A stretch of DNA of 64,000 bases, taken from assembly GCA_033850885.1 (NCBI GenBank), contig JAWWPG010000006.1, positions 93,869 through 157,868 on the forward strand, given 5' to 3'. A program made the position numbers and the translations under genes. This DNA comes from JAWWPG01 sp033850885 (GTDB lineage Bacteria; Actinomycetota; Actinomycetes; Propionibacteriales; Nocardioidaceae). Every line of letters starts with the position of its first letter. The first letter of the stretch is position 1. The notes below the pieces were generated by a model. It saw nothing but the letters and a program-made list of their open reading frames with translations, made no database searches and was not told the DNA's origin. This document shows, piece by piece, positions 16,333 to 24,444 of this stretch.

Positions 16333-17690
16333 CCGCTGATCTGATGGAGCCCGATCCGCTCCTGCTTCATCGAGTCGCGCTCGCGGACCGTGACCGCGTT
16401 GTCGTCAAGGGTCTCGAAGTCGACCGTCACGCAGTACGGCGTACCGATCTCGTCCTGCCGCCGGTAGCGGCGGCCGATCGCGCCGGCGTCGTCGAAGTCG
16501 ACGTTCCAGCTGCCCCGCAGCTCGGTCGCAAGAGCGCGGGCCTTGGGCGAGAGGTCGGCGTTCCGCGACAACGGCAGCACGGCGACCTTGACCGGGGCCA
16601 GCCGGGGGTCCAGGCGTAGCACGATCCTCCGGTCCACGCCGCCCTTCGTGTTGGGCGCCTCGTCCTCGTCGTACGCGTCGACGAGGAACGCCATCAACGA
16701 GCGGGTAAGGCCCGCGGCGGGCTCGATGACGTATGGCGTCCAGCGCTCGTTCGTCGCGGGATCCAGGTAGCTGAGGTCGACACCGGAGAACTTCGAGTGC
16801 TGAGTGAGGTCGAAGTCGGTTCGGTTCGCGATGCCCTCGAGCTCGCCCCACTCCGAGCCCACGAACCCGAAGCGATACTCGATGTCGACGGTGCGGGTCG
16901 AGTAGTGGGAGCGCTTCTCAGCCGGGTGCTCGAAAAAGCGCAGGTTGTCGGGATGGATGCCGAGCCCGATGTACCAGTCCACCCGCAGACCGATCCATGT
17001 CTCGTGCCACTCCTCGTCGGTCCCGGGCTGGACGAAGAACTCCATCTCCATCTGCTCGAACTCGCGGGTGCGGAAGATGAAGTTGCCGGGCGTGATCTCG
17101 TTACGGAAGCTCTTGCCTGTCTGCGCGATGCCGAACGGCGGCTTCTTCCGCGCGGAGTTCATCACGTTCAGGAAGTTGAGGAAGATGCCCTGCGCCGTCT
17201 CGGGGCGCAGGTAGTGCAGGCCGCTCTCGTCCTCGACGACACCGAGGTAGGTCTTGAGCATCCCGTTGAACGGGCGGGGCTCCGTCCAGGCGCCGCGGGT
17301 GCCGCAGTTCGGGCAGGCGATCTCCGAGAGTGGGATGGAGTCCGGGTCGTCGATGCCCTTCTTTGCCGCGACCGCCTCCTGAAGATGGTCGGCCCGGTAG
17401 CGCTTGTGACAGCTCTGACACTCCGTCAACGGGTCCGTGAACGTCGTCAGGTGTCCCGACGCCTCCCACGTCTTCGTCGGCAGGATCACCGACGAGTCCA
17501 GCCCGACCACGTCGTCACGTGACGTCACCATCGAGCGCCACCACTGGCGCTTGATGTTCTCCTTGAGCTCGACACCGAGCGGCCCGTAGTCCCATGCCGA
17601 CTTCGTGCCGCCGTAGATCTCTCCACAGGGGAACACGAACCCCCGGCGCTTACACAGGCTGGTGACCTTGTCGACGGTTGATTGGGCCAC
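16302..17690 (-). CDS. glyS: Glycyl-tRNA synthetase (dimeric, alpha2 type)
   Basis: 462 residues, typical of the homodimeric bacterial and archaeal class-II enzyme. It opens with SLCKRRGFVFPCGEIYGG, carries zinc-ribbon cysteines in CQSCHKRYRADH and ACPNCGTRG, has the class-II motif 2 region (FRNEITPGNFIFRTREFEQMEMEFF) and motif 3 (YVIEPAAGLTRSLMAF). It attaches glycine to tRNA-Gly. Gene order around it matches the actinobacterial core cluster. No T-box leader is apparent in the 68 bases before the next gene. Confidence 0.96.
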   Translation of the reverse strand: MAQSTVDKVTSLCKRRGFVFPCGEIYGGTKSAWDYGPLGVELKENIKRQWWRSMVTSRDDVVGLDSSVILPTKTWEASGHLTTFTDPLTECQSCHKRYRADHLQEAVAAKKGIDDPDSIPLSEIACPNCGTRGAWTEPRPFNGMLKTYLGVVEDESGLHYLRPETAQGIFLNFLNVMNSARKKPPFGIAQTGKSFRNEITPGNFIFRTREFEQMEMEFFVQPGTDEEWHETWIGLRVDWYIGLGIHPDNLRFFEHPAEKRSHYSTRTVDIEYRFGFVGSEWGELEGIANRTDFDLTQHSKFSGVDLSYLDPATNERWTPYVIEPAAGLTRSLMAFLVDAYDEDEAPNTKGGVDRRIVLRLDPRLAPVKVAVLPLSRNADLSPKARALATELRGSWNVDFDDAGAIGRRYRRQDEIGTPYCVTVDFETLDDNAVTVRERDSMKQERIGLHQISGYFAERLVGS

Positions 17691-17758
17691 GTTCTCTCCA
17701 TCCGGCTGGCGGTCGGCGGCGACCCTGGCTCGGGAGCGGGGTCAACGATGCGAAGGCC

Positions 17759-18106
17759 TTAGGCTACCGTCCCGCGAGGTCGTGCCTCGTTCGGTGGCGT
17801 CTCGCCCTCACCCACGATGATCTCGAAGGCAGACGGTTCGTCTAGTGCGCGTGACAGCAGCGGTACGACGGTCATCTTGATCTCGTAGGACGAGAGCGCC
17901 CGCCGGTAGGCACCCACGGAGTCCCACCTAGTCTCGAGGACCCAGAGGCTCGGGTCATCCAGGGCGCGGCCGACTGTGCCGGTGATGAACCCTGGTCGTC
18001 GGCCCAACCCGTCGAGACAGCTCGCCAGGTCGGCCTCGGGTGTGGCGGCGGCGTGGCCGCCGTCGGCGGCGTGGCCGCCGTACCGGAAGCGCGAGATCGC
18101 GAGCAC
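17759..18106 (-). CDS. Antibiotic-biosynthesis-monooxygenase (ABM) domain protein
   Basis: 115 residues with a GTG start. The ferredoxin-like fold reads LAISRFRYGG, ADLASCLDGLGRRPGFITGTVGRALDDPSLWVLETRWDSVGAYRRALSSYEIKMTVVPLLSRALDEPSAFEIIV, which is an ABM/YgiN-type dimeric domain; these act as small monooxygenases or heme-handling proteins. Near the N-terminus an internal duplication (GGHAADGGHAA) is coded by a tandem repeat in DNA and is probably a local expansion. Confidence 0.8.
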   Translation of the reverse strand: MLAISRFRYGGHAADGGHAAATPEADLASCLDGLGRRPGFITGTVGRALDDPSLWVLETRWDSVGAYRRALSSYEIKMTVVPLLSRALDEPSAFEIIVGEGETPPNEARPRGTVA

Positions 18107-18201
18107 CTCAGCATTGTGCCAGCCTGGCGTGCCTGCTGGTCTCGGGTCGTGGTGGAGCCGGCCGGGAAACGGCCTTGTCGTTCAACGGCCCGACGGGGGT
18201 C

Positions 18202-18247
18202 GGCCGACGGGGACGGCCGACGAGGACGGCCGACGGCGGACGGCCGG
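18202..18247. repeat. Imperfect tandem repeat, 13-14 bp unit
   Basis: Three units of the type GGCCGACGRGGAC (the third one base longer) followed by a partial fourth. It lies 28 bases upstream of the next gene, so it would sit in the 5' untranslated region or promoter of the small membrane protein. Confidence 0.75.
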
Positions 18248-18274
18248 TGGTCGCCGTGCCCCTAGGCTGACATC

Positions 18275-18670
18275 GTGCCCAAGAAGAAGCGCAAGCCAAC
18301 CGCCGGCCGCAGCCGGGCACCCTCGGCGATTCGGAGGTCGCCGGTGTCTGCGGGCAGGGCCGTCCCGCCTGCCTACCCGGGCGAGTCGGCGCTGCGCGTC
18401 GCGGTCGCCAACCGCTCCCGCGGGATCGCCGTGGCCCTGTCCCGGCAGCCGGGCTTCGTCGTACCCGCCGCCATCGTCGTGCTGATGGTCGTGGGGCTGG
18501 CCGCCCCCCTCGCTGTCGCCGTCCCCGCGCTGCTGCTCATCGTCGTGTTCATGGCGTGGCTGGCGTTCCTGTCGTGGCCGGTTCTCGGCACCGGTCCGCG
18601 TGCTATGCGCCTGGTTGCGGTCGCTATCGTCGCGGCGGCCCTGGTGGGTCGTGTCGGCGGCTGGATCTAG
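18275..18670 (+). CDS. Small membrane protein with basic N-terminus
   Basis: 131 residues. It starts MPKKKRKPTAGRSRAPSAI, a strongly basic cytoplasmic tail, and then has two closely spaced hydrophobic helices (FVVPAAIVVLMVVGLAAPLAVAVPALLLIVVFMAWLAFL, residues of about 70-105) and a third near the end (RLVAVAIVAAALVGR). I recognise it as an actinobacterial membrane protein of the DUF6703-like kind, with no known function. It is convergent with uppS; the second copy of the inverted-repeat element lies between them. Confidence 0.7.
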   Translation: MPKKKRKPTAGRSRAPSAIRRSPVSAGRAVPPAYPGESALRVAVANRSRGIAVALSRQPGFVVPAAIVVLMVVGLAAPLAVAVPALLLIVVFMAWLAFLSWPVLGTGPRAMRLVAVAIVAAALVGRVGGWI

Positions 18671-18685
18671 CCCGCCCCCTCCCCT

Positions 18686-18752
18686 CCCGCGAATTGCGGG
18701 AAAGTGCACCTCAGCGGTGCTTGAGGAGGTGCACTTTCGCGCAATTCGCGGG
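18686..18752. terminator. Inverted-repeat element, copy 2, between convergent genes
   Basis: Two 27-base arms, beginning CCCGCGAATTGCGGGAAAGT and ending GTGCACCTC, with one mismatch, flank a 13-base loop. It lies between the stops of the small membrane protein and uppS. The arm is the same as in the element near 2.1 kb and closely matches the one near 24.3 kb. The extended G-rich and C-rich flanks add to the potential stem. Confidence 0.75.
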
Positions 18753-18789
18753 GCACGCCGGCGAGCGGGGGGCGGGGCGGGCGGGGGGG

Positions 18790-19560
18790 TCAGGCGGTGC
18801 CGTAGCGCCGGCTGCGACTGGCGAAGATCTCGATCGCCTCGTACAAGGTACGGCGGTCGACGTCGGGCCACAGCACATTCATGAACACCATCTCCGCGTA
18901 CGCCGCCTGCCAAAGCATGAAGTTGCTGAACCGCTGCTCGCCCGACGTACGGAGCACCATGTCGACATCCGGCAGGTCGGGCACGTAGAGAGCCTTGGCG
19001 AAGGCCTTCTCGTCGATCTTGTCGGGCCGCAAGGAGCCGTCGGCGACCTGCTGGGCGAGGGCACGGGCCGCGTCAGCGAGCTCTGACCGGCCGCCGTAGT
19101 TGACGCACATGGTCAGCGTCAGCACGGAGTTGTTCCGCGTCATCTCCTCGGCGATCTCGAGCTCCTTGATCACGGACCGCCACAGCCGCGGCCTACGACC
19201 CGCCCATTTCACCCGCACACCCATCGCGTGCATCTCGTCACGTCGGCGGCGGATCACGTCCCGGTTGAACCCCATCAGGAAGCGCACCTCGTCCGGGGAA
19301 CGCTTCCAGTTCTCCGTCGAGAAGGCGTACGCCGACACGCAGGACACTCCCGCCGCGATCGCGCCGACGACGAGGTCGAAGAGCGCCGCCTCACCGCGTT
19401 CGTGTCCCGCCGTCCGAGGCAGACCCCGCGCCTTGGCCCACCGGCCGTTGCCGTCCATGATGACCGCGACATGGCGAGGGATCTGGCTCTGCGGCAGGTC
19501 CGGCGGCGCGGGTGGAGTCGTCGCGGTAGGGCGCTGCGCAGCCGCTTCGCCCGTCGTCAC
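18790..19560 (-). CDS. uppS: Isoprenyl transferase (undecaprenyl diphosphate synthase)
   Basis: About 257 residues from a GTG preceded by GGAGGG at 14 bases. A GTG further upstream overlapping the recO end is possible. cis-prenyltransferase hallmarks: VAVIMDGNGRWAKARGLPRTAGHERGE, with the catalytic Asp, then YAFSTENWKRSPDEV, ERMRRAD-like VIKELEIAEE and RTSGEQRFSNFMLWQAAYAEMVF. It builds the lipid carrier precursor for peptidoglycan. It is downstream of recO in the conserved recO-uppS unit. Confidence 0.95.
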   Translation of the reverse strand: MTTGEAAAQRPTATTPPAPPDLPQSQIPRHVAVIMDGNGRWAKARGLPRTAGHERGEAALFDLVVGAIAAGVSCVSAYAFSTENWKRSPDEVRFLMGFNRDVIRRRRDEMHAMGVRVKWAGRRPRLWRSVIKELEIAEEMTRNNSVLTLTMCVNYGGRSELADAARALAQQVADGSLRPDKIDEKAFAKALYVPDLPDVDMVLRTSGEQRFSNFMLWQAAYAEMVFMNVLWPDVDRRTLYEAIEIFASRSRRYGTA

Positions 19561-19597
19561 CGGGCCATCGCCTGTCCCTCCGTCACCGCGGTAATCC

Positions 19598-20341
19598 TCA
19601 CCGCGTGACCACGTCACGTTCGACGTACGGGAGCGAGCGCAGACTGCGCTCGAGATGCCACTGCAGGTAGGCGGCCACGATGCCGCTCGCCTGGTTTCGG
19701 TAGCGCGCCTCGACCGACTCGGCGGTCTCCCAGTCTCCGGCGAGCAGCGCGCCGAGCAGCCGTACCACCTCGACCGCGGGCCGGGCGCTCCCGGGCAGCC
19801 GGCAGGCGTTGCACAGGATTCCGCCGGCTCCCGCGCTGAAGTTGCGGTGTTGGCCGCCGGCGCCGCAGCGGGCGCACGCGCCGAAGGACGGGGCGTAGCC
19901 CGAGATGGCCAGGGCACGCAACAGGAACGAGTCGAGGACCAGCGTCGGCTCGTGTGTTCCCTCGGCCAGCGCGCGCAACCCCCCGAGGAGCAGCAGGTAG
20001 TGCTGGACGGCCGGCTCACGTTCCTCCGCGACCAGCCGCTCCGCCGTCTCGAGCATCGCGGTGCCGGCCGTGTAGCGGGCGTAGTCGACGCCGATCGGCC
20101 GGGCGAACGCGGACAACGTCTCGACCTGCGCGATCACGTCGAGCGTGTGACCGGCGGCGATCTGCACGTCGACGTGCATGAACGGCTCCAGCCGGGCGCC
20201 GAACTTCGACGTCGTACGCCGGACCCCCCGGCCCACTGCCCTGACCCGCCCGGACGAGTGGGTCAGCAACGTGATGATGCGGTCGGCCTCGCCCAGCTTC
20301 TGCGTTCGCAGCACGATCGCCTCGTCACGGGAAAGCCTCAC
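19598..20341 (-). CDS. recO: DNA repair protein RecO
   Basis: 247 residues from the GTG of VRLSRDEAIVLRTQKLGEADRIITLLTHSSG, the standard RecO N-terminal OB fold. C-terminal zinc motif is GACARCGAGGQ plus LCNACRLPGSARP, four cysteines. It promotes RecA loading and annealing in the RecFOR pathway. The start overlaps the stop of the upstream hydrolase by 4 bases, and its end lies close to the uppS start, so all three are co-transcribed. A much longer upstream extension of the frame is only a shadow of the hydrolase gene. Confidence 0.94.
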   Translation of the reverse strand: MRLSRDEAIVLRTQKLGEADRIITLLTHSSGRVRAVGRGVRRTTSKFGARLEPFMHVDVQIAAGHTLDVIAQVETLSAFARPIGVDYARYTAGTAMLETAERLVAEEREPAVQHYLLLLGGLRALAEGTHEPTLVLDSFLLRALAISGYAPSFGACARCGAGGQHRNFSAGAGGILCNACRLPGSARPAVEVVRLLGALLAGDWETAESVEARYRNQASGIVAAYLQWHLERSLRSLPYVERDVVTR

Positions 20342-21225
20342 GTACCCATTGTGCCTTTGCCCACCCGCACCCGACGGGGCCGCCGCACCGGACGGGGCTG
20401 CCGCACCGCGGGGGCGCAGACGTCCGCAAGGAACGCGAGTACTTCTCGGTTGAGCCGGCCCGGCCGCAGCCGCCACTCGACGATGGACTCGGCGGGGACG
20501 AACCGGGCAACCGGCAGCTCGTCGGCGAGCATGGCCGCATCGGCGGCCGGATGGAGGGGGTCGTGGCGGTGCCCGACGACGACGGCCGGCAGCTCGATCA
20601 GCTTGCGCAAGCGCGACGACGGCGCGATCCGGCCAAAGAAGATCCCGTGGACAGTGGCCGCCATCGGGGCCGCGTCCTGGTCGAGCACATCCAGCCCGAC
20701 GCCGACCCAGAACGGCACCAAGGACCGCGGGACGGCCTGCGAGGCCCATCGTGTGAGCGTCACCGCCCAGGGCGTGACCCGGCCCACGAAGATCAGGGGG
20801 CCGAAGGCCACGATGCCGGCCTCCATCGCGTTGTCGAGGACCGGCATCTCGAGGATCATCCCGCGCAACCGTTCCGGCGCGGCAACCGCGACCTCGAGGG
20901 TGACGTTCGCGCCCAGCGACGTACCTCCCACGATCGCCGACTCGACGCCGAGATGGTCCAGCAGTCCCACCACGGAACGCGCGAAGGCGGTCATGGAGTA
21001 CCGACGGGCGTCGGCGGGTCGGTCGCTCCGCCCGTGGCCGAGCAGGTCAAGGGTGACGACCCGGTACCCCTCGGCGGCGATCGCTCGCGCGAGCGGCTCG
21101 TGCATCCTGCGCAGCATCAGCTGACCATGGAGGAGTACGACGACGTCGTCGCCGGAGCCGTAGTCGGTGTACTCCAGCCGGAAACCCTCGAAGGAGAAGT
21201 CGCCGACACGCTCCGAGACCAGCAT
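20338..21225 (-). CDS. Alpha/beta hydrolase
   Basis: 295 residues with a good ribosome-binding site (GGGAGGAAGG). The fold shows VVVLLHGQLM (oxyanion loop), the nucleophile elbow GGTSLGANVT with Ser, and VVVGHRHDPLHP with the acid. In the usual position of the catalytic histidine the sequence reads FVPAESIVEWRLRPGRLNREV, with no His. The protein may therefore be a non-catalytic or altered member. It is inserted between era and recO in the conserved cluster and is translationally coupled to recO. Confidence 0.82.
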   Translation of the reverse strand: MLVSERVGDFSFEGFRLEYTDYGSGDDVVVLLHGQLMLRRMHEPLARAIAAEGYRVVTLDLLGHGRSDRPADARRYSMTAFARSVVGLLDHLGVESAIVGGTSLGANVTLEVAVAAPERLRGMILEMPVLDNAMEAGIVAFGPLIFVGRVTPWAVTLTRWASQAVPRSLVPFWVGVGLDVLDQDAAPMAATVHGIFFGRIAPSSRLRKLIELPAVVVGHRHDPLHPAADAAMLADELPVARFVPAESIVEWRLRPGRLNREVLAFLADVCAPAVRQPRPVRRPRRVRVGKGTMGT

Positions 21226-21379
21226 TGAGCACCTTCCTCCCGAGGACCCTCCGGCCGCACCCCGACCCGCCTGACGTGAAGCAGCGTCCGGCGCTCCCTG
21301 ATGCGCCGGGTCGCGGAACGCTTACCCAGCCGCGGACAGTTTCACACGCCGGCTGGGGGCATGGCAGGCTTCCTCCTTG

Positions 21380-22195
21380 ATGAGTGACGACGAGCTCCTT
21401 GCGCACCTGGAGACCTACTACGACGCTGTACCTCGCGGTCGCGCCGACACCGAGCAGATCGGACCGTTGACGCTGTTCGTGGCCAGGTCGGGATGGCCGT
21501 ACTACGCACGCCCGAGCTTGGGCGGCGCCTCGCCGATATCAGTCGATGACGTACGACGGGTGCTCGATCGCCAACGCAAGCTGGGAGTGCCGTTGTCGCT
21601 CGAGTGGGTCGCGGAGACCACGCCGGGTCTCGAACAGGCGGCGATGGCGGCCGGGATGAGGGTCGAGCATTGTCCGCTCCTGGTGCTGGAGGGCGAGCCG
21701 GCAGGCGGCGCCGGCACCGCCCGGATGCTCGGCCCCGGCGACGCGGCCGACCTCGCGCTGTCCCGCGCCGCCATCTCCGTGAGTTTCGAGGCTGGTGGCA
21801 TCGGCCGCGGCGGCGAGGGCCTGGCCGCCAGGGACGCGGCCCGCGACGCTCCCTTCGCCCAGGTGAACGACACGCTCCGCGACCGGCTCGCCGAAGGCGC
21901 GATCCGGGCGGCGGCGGCCTATGTGTCAGAGCAACCCGAGCTCGGCCCGGTTGGGGGCGGCAGCCACACCCCGGTCGGCGCCATCAGCGAGATCGCCGGC
22001 GTCGGTGTGCTCCCAGCCTTCCGCCAAAGAGGCCTGGCCGGGGCGCTCACGTATGTGCTGGCCCGGGACGCCCTCGACCACGGCGTGACGACGGTGTTCT
22101 GCTCCGCGCAGAGCATCGACGTGGCGCGCATCTACGCGCGGGTCGGGTTCCGGCAGGTCGCCACCGCCTGCATCGCCTCCCTTCCCACCCCCTGA
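21380..22195 (+). CDS. GNAT-family N-acetyltransferase (271 aa)
   Basis: The ATG is taken rather than the in-frame TTG one codon upstream. The N-terminal half (SDDELLAHLETYYDAVPR ... GPLTLFVARSGWPYYARPSLGG) is a specific extra domain. The GNAT core is in the C-terminal half: HTPVGAISEIAGVGVLPAFRQRGLAGALTYVLARDAL has the acetyl-CoA RQRGLA loop and VARIYARVGFRQVATA the last motif. The substrate is unknown. It is the first of three plus-strand genes that interrupt the minus-strand cluster. Confidence 0.85.
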   Translation: MSDDELLAHLETYYDAVPRGRADTEQIGPLTLFVARSGWPYYARPSLGGASPISVDDVRRVLDRQRKLGVPLSLEWVAETTPGLEQAAMAAGMRVEHCPLLVLEGEPAGGAGTARMLGPGDAADLALSRAAISVSFEAGGIGRGGEGLAARDAARDAPFAQVNDTLRDRLAEGAIRAAAAYVSEQPELGPVGGGSHTPVGAISEIAGVGVLPAFRQRGLAGALTYVLARDALDHGVTTVFCSAQSIDVARIYARVGFRQVATACIASLPTP

Positions 22196-22197
22196 TC

Positions 22198-22268
22198 GCC
22201 AGACCCAGACCCAGACTCAGGCCCAGACCCAGACCCCAGACACAGACCCCCCAATCCCAGACAGACAA
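22198..22268. repeat. CCAGAC-rich tandem repeat
   Basis: About ten degenerate copies of CCAGAC, with occasional CCCAGAC, just after the stop of the preceding acetyltransferase gene. Low complexity of this type may form by slippage; no coding role is seen. Confidence 0.75.
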
Positions 22269-22290
22269 TGCGTTCCTTACCACTGCAAAA

Positions 22291-22339
22291 GGCGCGGCCA
22301 CCAGAAACGCGCGCCACCAGAGGGCGCGGCCACCAGAAA
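22291..22339. repeat. Three 16-base tandem units (GGCGCGGCCACCAGAA)
   Basis: Units start at 22291, 22307 and 22323, with the middle one shortened and altered (GCGCGCCACCAGAG). It lies 42 bases upstream of the next gene and could influence its promoter or 5' leader. Confidence 0.7.
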
Positions 22340-22380
22340 AGGTGTTGAGCGGGTCAGCGAGAGCCCGTTGACTGGGCGCC

Positions 22381-23379
22381 ATGAGGTGCGAACGGATCGA
22401 CCCGGCGGACCTCGCCCTGTCGACCGCCGAGGAGATGGCGGCGGTCGCGGCGGCGGAGGCGGCTGTCGAGACACCCACGGCGATTCCGCCCAGCGCGGAG
22501 GGGATCCTGCTCCAGGCCCGCCACGGGCACGACGACCACCCGAACGACGCACTCTGGCTGGTGCGAGCCGACGAGGGCGACCTGCTCGGTTTCGGGTCGG
22601 TCGACGTGACGCATTGGGACAATCCCCACCTCGCCTTCGTGTTCTGCAACGTGGCCCCCGCGGCGCGCGCCAAGGGTGTCGGCACCAGGCTCGTCGAGGC
22701 ACAGCTCACCGAGGCGCGCAAGCTCGGCCGTTCGACGCTGCTCACGTTCACGCCGATGGACGGTCACGCGGCACGGTTCCTGGCCGCCAACGGCTTCGAG
22801 GTCGGGCAGCACGAGGCTCAGCGACGGCTCGAACCGAGAAACCTCGACTACCCCCATGTCGAGGAGCTCGCCTCCCGGGCGGCGGCGGCCGCATCCGAGT
22901 ACGAGCTGGTCCGGCTGGACGGTCCGGCGTCCGAGGAGATGCTGCCCGAGCTCACGGCGGTGTTCGAGGCGATCAACGACGCGCCGAACGACGACCTCGC
23001 CCTGGACCCGGACCGCTTCCCACCGGAGCGGCTCCGCCGTTATGACGCCGCCATGACCGCCAGGCGGCAGCACGTCTACCGGGTGCTGGCCCGCCATCGT
23101 CGTACCGGCGAGTGGGCCGGCCACACGATCCTCTGCGTCGACGACACCCGTCCGGGGTATGGCGTGCAGGAGGACACCAGCGTGGTCCGGGCCCACCGCG
23201 GGCACCAGCTCGGCATGTGGTTGAAGGCCACGATGCTGCTCTGGATGCGAGAAGAGCAGCCCGCCCTGACGACGATCGACACCTGGAACGCCACGACGAA
23301 CACCCACATGATCGCGGTGAACGACGCCCTCGGCTGCCGGGTGTCTGCTCTCGGTGTGGCGATGCAACGCAGGGTCTGA
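22381..23379 (+). CDS. Tandem-GNAT acetyltransferase (332 aa)
   Basis: Two GNAT modules. The first (about residues 1-165) has VAPAARAKGVGTRLVEAQLTEARKLGRSTLL and AARFLAANGFEVGQ. The second (about 175-332) has VVRAHRGHQLGMWLKATMLLWMREE and TWNATTNTHMIAVNDALGCRV. This double arrangement is that of the mycothiol-synthase-like (MshD) family, but the fine substrate residues cannot be judged by eye, so the function is not claimed. Downstream, 23 bases away, is a lipoprotein gene. Confidence 0.85.
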   Translation: MRCERIDPADLALSTAEEMAAVAAAEAAVETPTAIPPSAEGILLQARHGHDDHPNDALWLVRADEGDLLGFGSVDVTHWDNPHLAFVFCNVAPAARAKGVGTRLVEAQLTEARKLGRSTLLTFTPMDGHAARFLAANGFEVGQHEAQRRLEPRNLDYPHVEELASRAAAAASEYELVRLDGPASEEMLPELTAVFEAINDAPNDDLALDPDRFPPERLRRYDAAMTARRQHVYRVLARHRRTGEWAGHTILCVDDTRPGYGVQEDTSVVRAHRGHQLGMWLKATMLLWMREEQPALTTIDTWNATTNTHMIAVNDALGCRVSALGVAMQRRV

Positions 23380-23402
23380 GCGCCCGCCTACAGTGGGAAA
23401 CC

Positions 23403-24275
23403 ATGACCCGTCCCCTGCCTCGGCTCGTGGCGAGCCGGACCGCCGCGCTGCTCATGGGCCTCGCGCTGACAGCGGGTTGCTCGAGTCAGGCCGTGACAGC
23501 GGGCGACCCGGCAGGCTCCGCCGGACGTACGGCGACCTCTCCCCGCATGTCGTCGACTCCTCCACCCTCCCCACCCGCAGCACCGGCAACCGGCGCGTGC
23601 CGCCAGCTCGACTACGCCGCCATCTCGCGCTACTCGAACGGCGACCCGACCGTGTCCTGCAAGGCGCCGCACACCGCCTACACGTTCGCGGTCCAGTCGC
23701 TTCCGTCCGACGTGAAGATCGCCGGTGTGAGCATCGGCAACAAGAGCGTGCAGGATGCCGCAGCCCAGGGCTGCCGTGCGGCATTCGCGGGGTTCATCGG
23801 CGGCAACCCGGCGGAGCGCGCCCTGTCGCGCCTCAGCGTGACGTACTTCTTGCCAGACCAACAGGGGTTCAACCTCGGAGCTACCTGGGTCCGGTGCGAC
23901 GTCGTCGCGCTGAAGACAGCGAACACGCTGGCGTCACTCCCGGACAAGCTCAACGGCCTGCTGGACGACCCGAAGTCGCTCCACGACTTCGGGGTCTGCT
24001 CGAAGGGCACCCCGGGAGCTGCCACCTCGGGACTGGTGATGTGCACGGAGAAGCACACCTACCGCGCGGAGGCCGCGCTGCGCCTCGGCAGCACGTCCGC
24101 CGGGTATCCCGGTATCGCGGCAGCCGGGAAGGGCGGCCAGAAGCTGTGCTCCGGCTATCTCACCCGGACCCTGGGGGCTGGGAGCGGCTATACGTTCGGC
24201 TGGACGTATCCGACCGCCTCCGACTGGGCGGCCGGGCAGCGCTTTGGCTACTGCTGGTTGAAGTCGACCCGCTGA
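23403..24275 (+). CDS. Septum-formation-family lipoprotein
   Basis: 290 residues. A classical lipoprotein signal (basic RPLPRLVASR, hydrophobic AALLMGLALT, lipobox LTAGC) ends at about residue 26 and is followed by a Ser/Thr/Pro spacer. The mature part has regularly spaced cysteines (ACRQLDY, VSCKAPHTAY, GCRAAFAGF, VRCDVV, GVCSKG, MCTEKHTY, LCSGYL, YCWL), with the repeated C-x-x-PHT/CTEKHTY pattern of the septum-formation family, which is found in actinobacteria. It should be a secreted, disulfide-rich protein tethered to the outer membrane face of the cytoplasmic membrane. The gene ends convergently with era. Confidence 0.85.
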   Translation: MTRPLPRLVASRTAALLMGLALTAGCSSQAVTAGDPAGSAGRTATSPRMSSTPPPSPPAAPATGACRQLDYAAISRYSNGDPTVSCKAPHTAYTFAVQSLPSDVKIAGVSIGNKSVQDAAAQGCRAAFAGFIGGNPAERALSRLSVTYFLPDQQGFNLGATWVRCDVVALKTANTLASLPDKLNGLLDDPKSLHDFGVCSKGTPGAATSGLVMCTEKHTYRAEAALRLGSTSAGYPGIAAAGKGGQKLCSGYLTRTLGAGSGYTFGWTYPTASDWAAGQRFGYCWLKSTR

Positions 24276-24316
24276 CCCGAACCCCCGACGGCGCCGACCC
24301 GCTCCCGCTCCCGCCT

Positions 24317-24398
24317 CCCGCCTCCCGCGAATTGCGGGAAAGTTGCCCTCGACACGCCGACCACGAGGTCGATTCTCCCGCAATTCGCGGGAGGCGGG
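24317..24398. terminator. Inverted-repeat element, copy 3, between convergent genes
   Basis: Perfect 23-base arms (left ending GCGAATTGCGGGA) enclose a 36-base loop that holds its own CCTCG/CGAGG stem. The arm carries the same CCCGCGAATTGCGGG core as the copies near 2.1 and 18.7 kb. Repeated CCTCCCG and CGGGAGG units outside the arms could extend the stem in register. It separates the lipoprotein gene from era. Confidence 0.75.
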
Positions 24399-24444
24399 CT
24401 CGCGGGAGGCGGGCTCGCGGGAGCGGGCTCGCGGAAGGGGGGTT

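Noticed and set aside
17691..17758. T-box or other riboswitch before glyS
   Set aside because: The gap is only 68 bases and has no specifier or antiterminator pairing that I can see.
18790..20019. uppS with a 150-residue N-terminal extension
   Set aside because: The extension runs through the recO gene out of frame and has low-complexity content; the uppS start is near 19560 or 19617.
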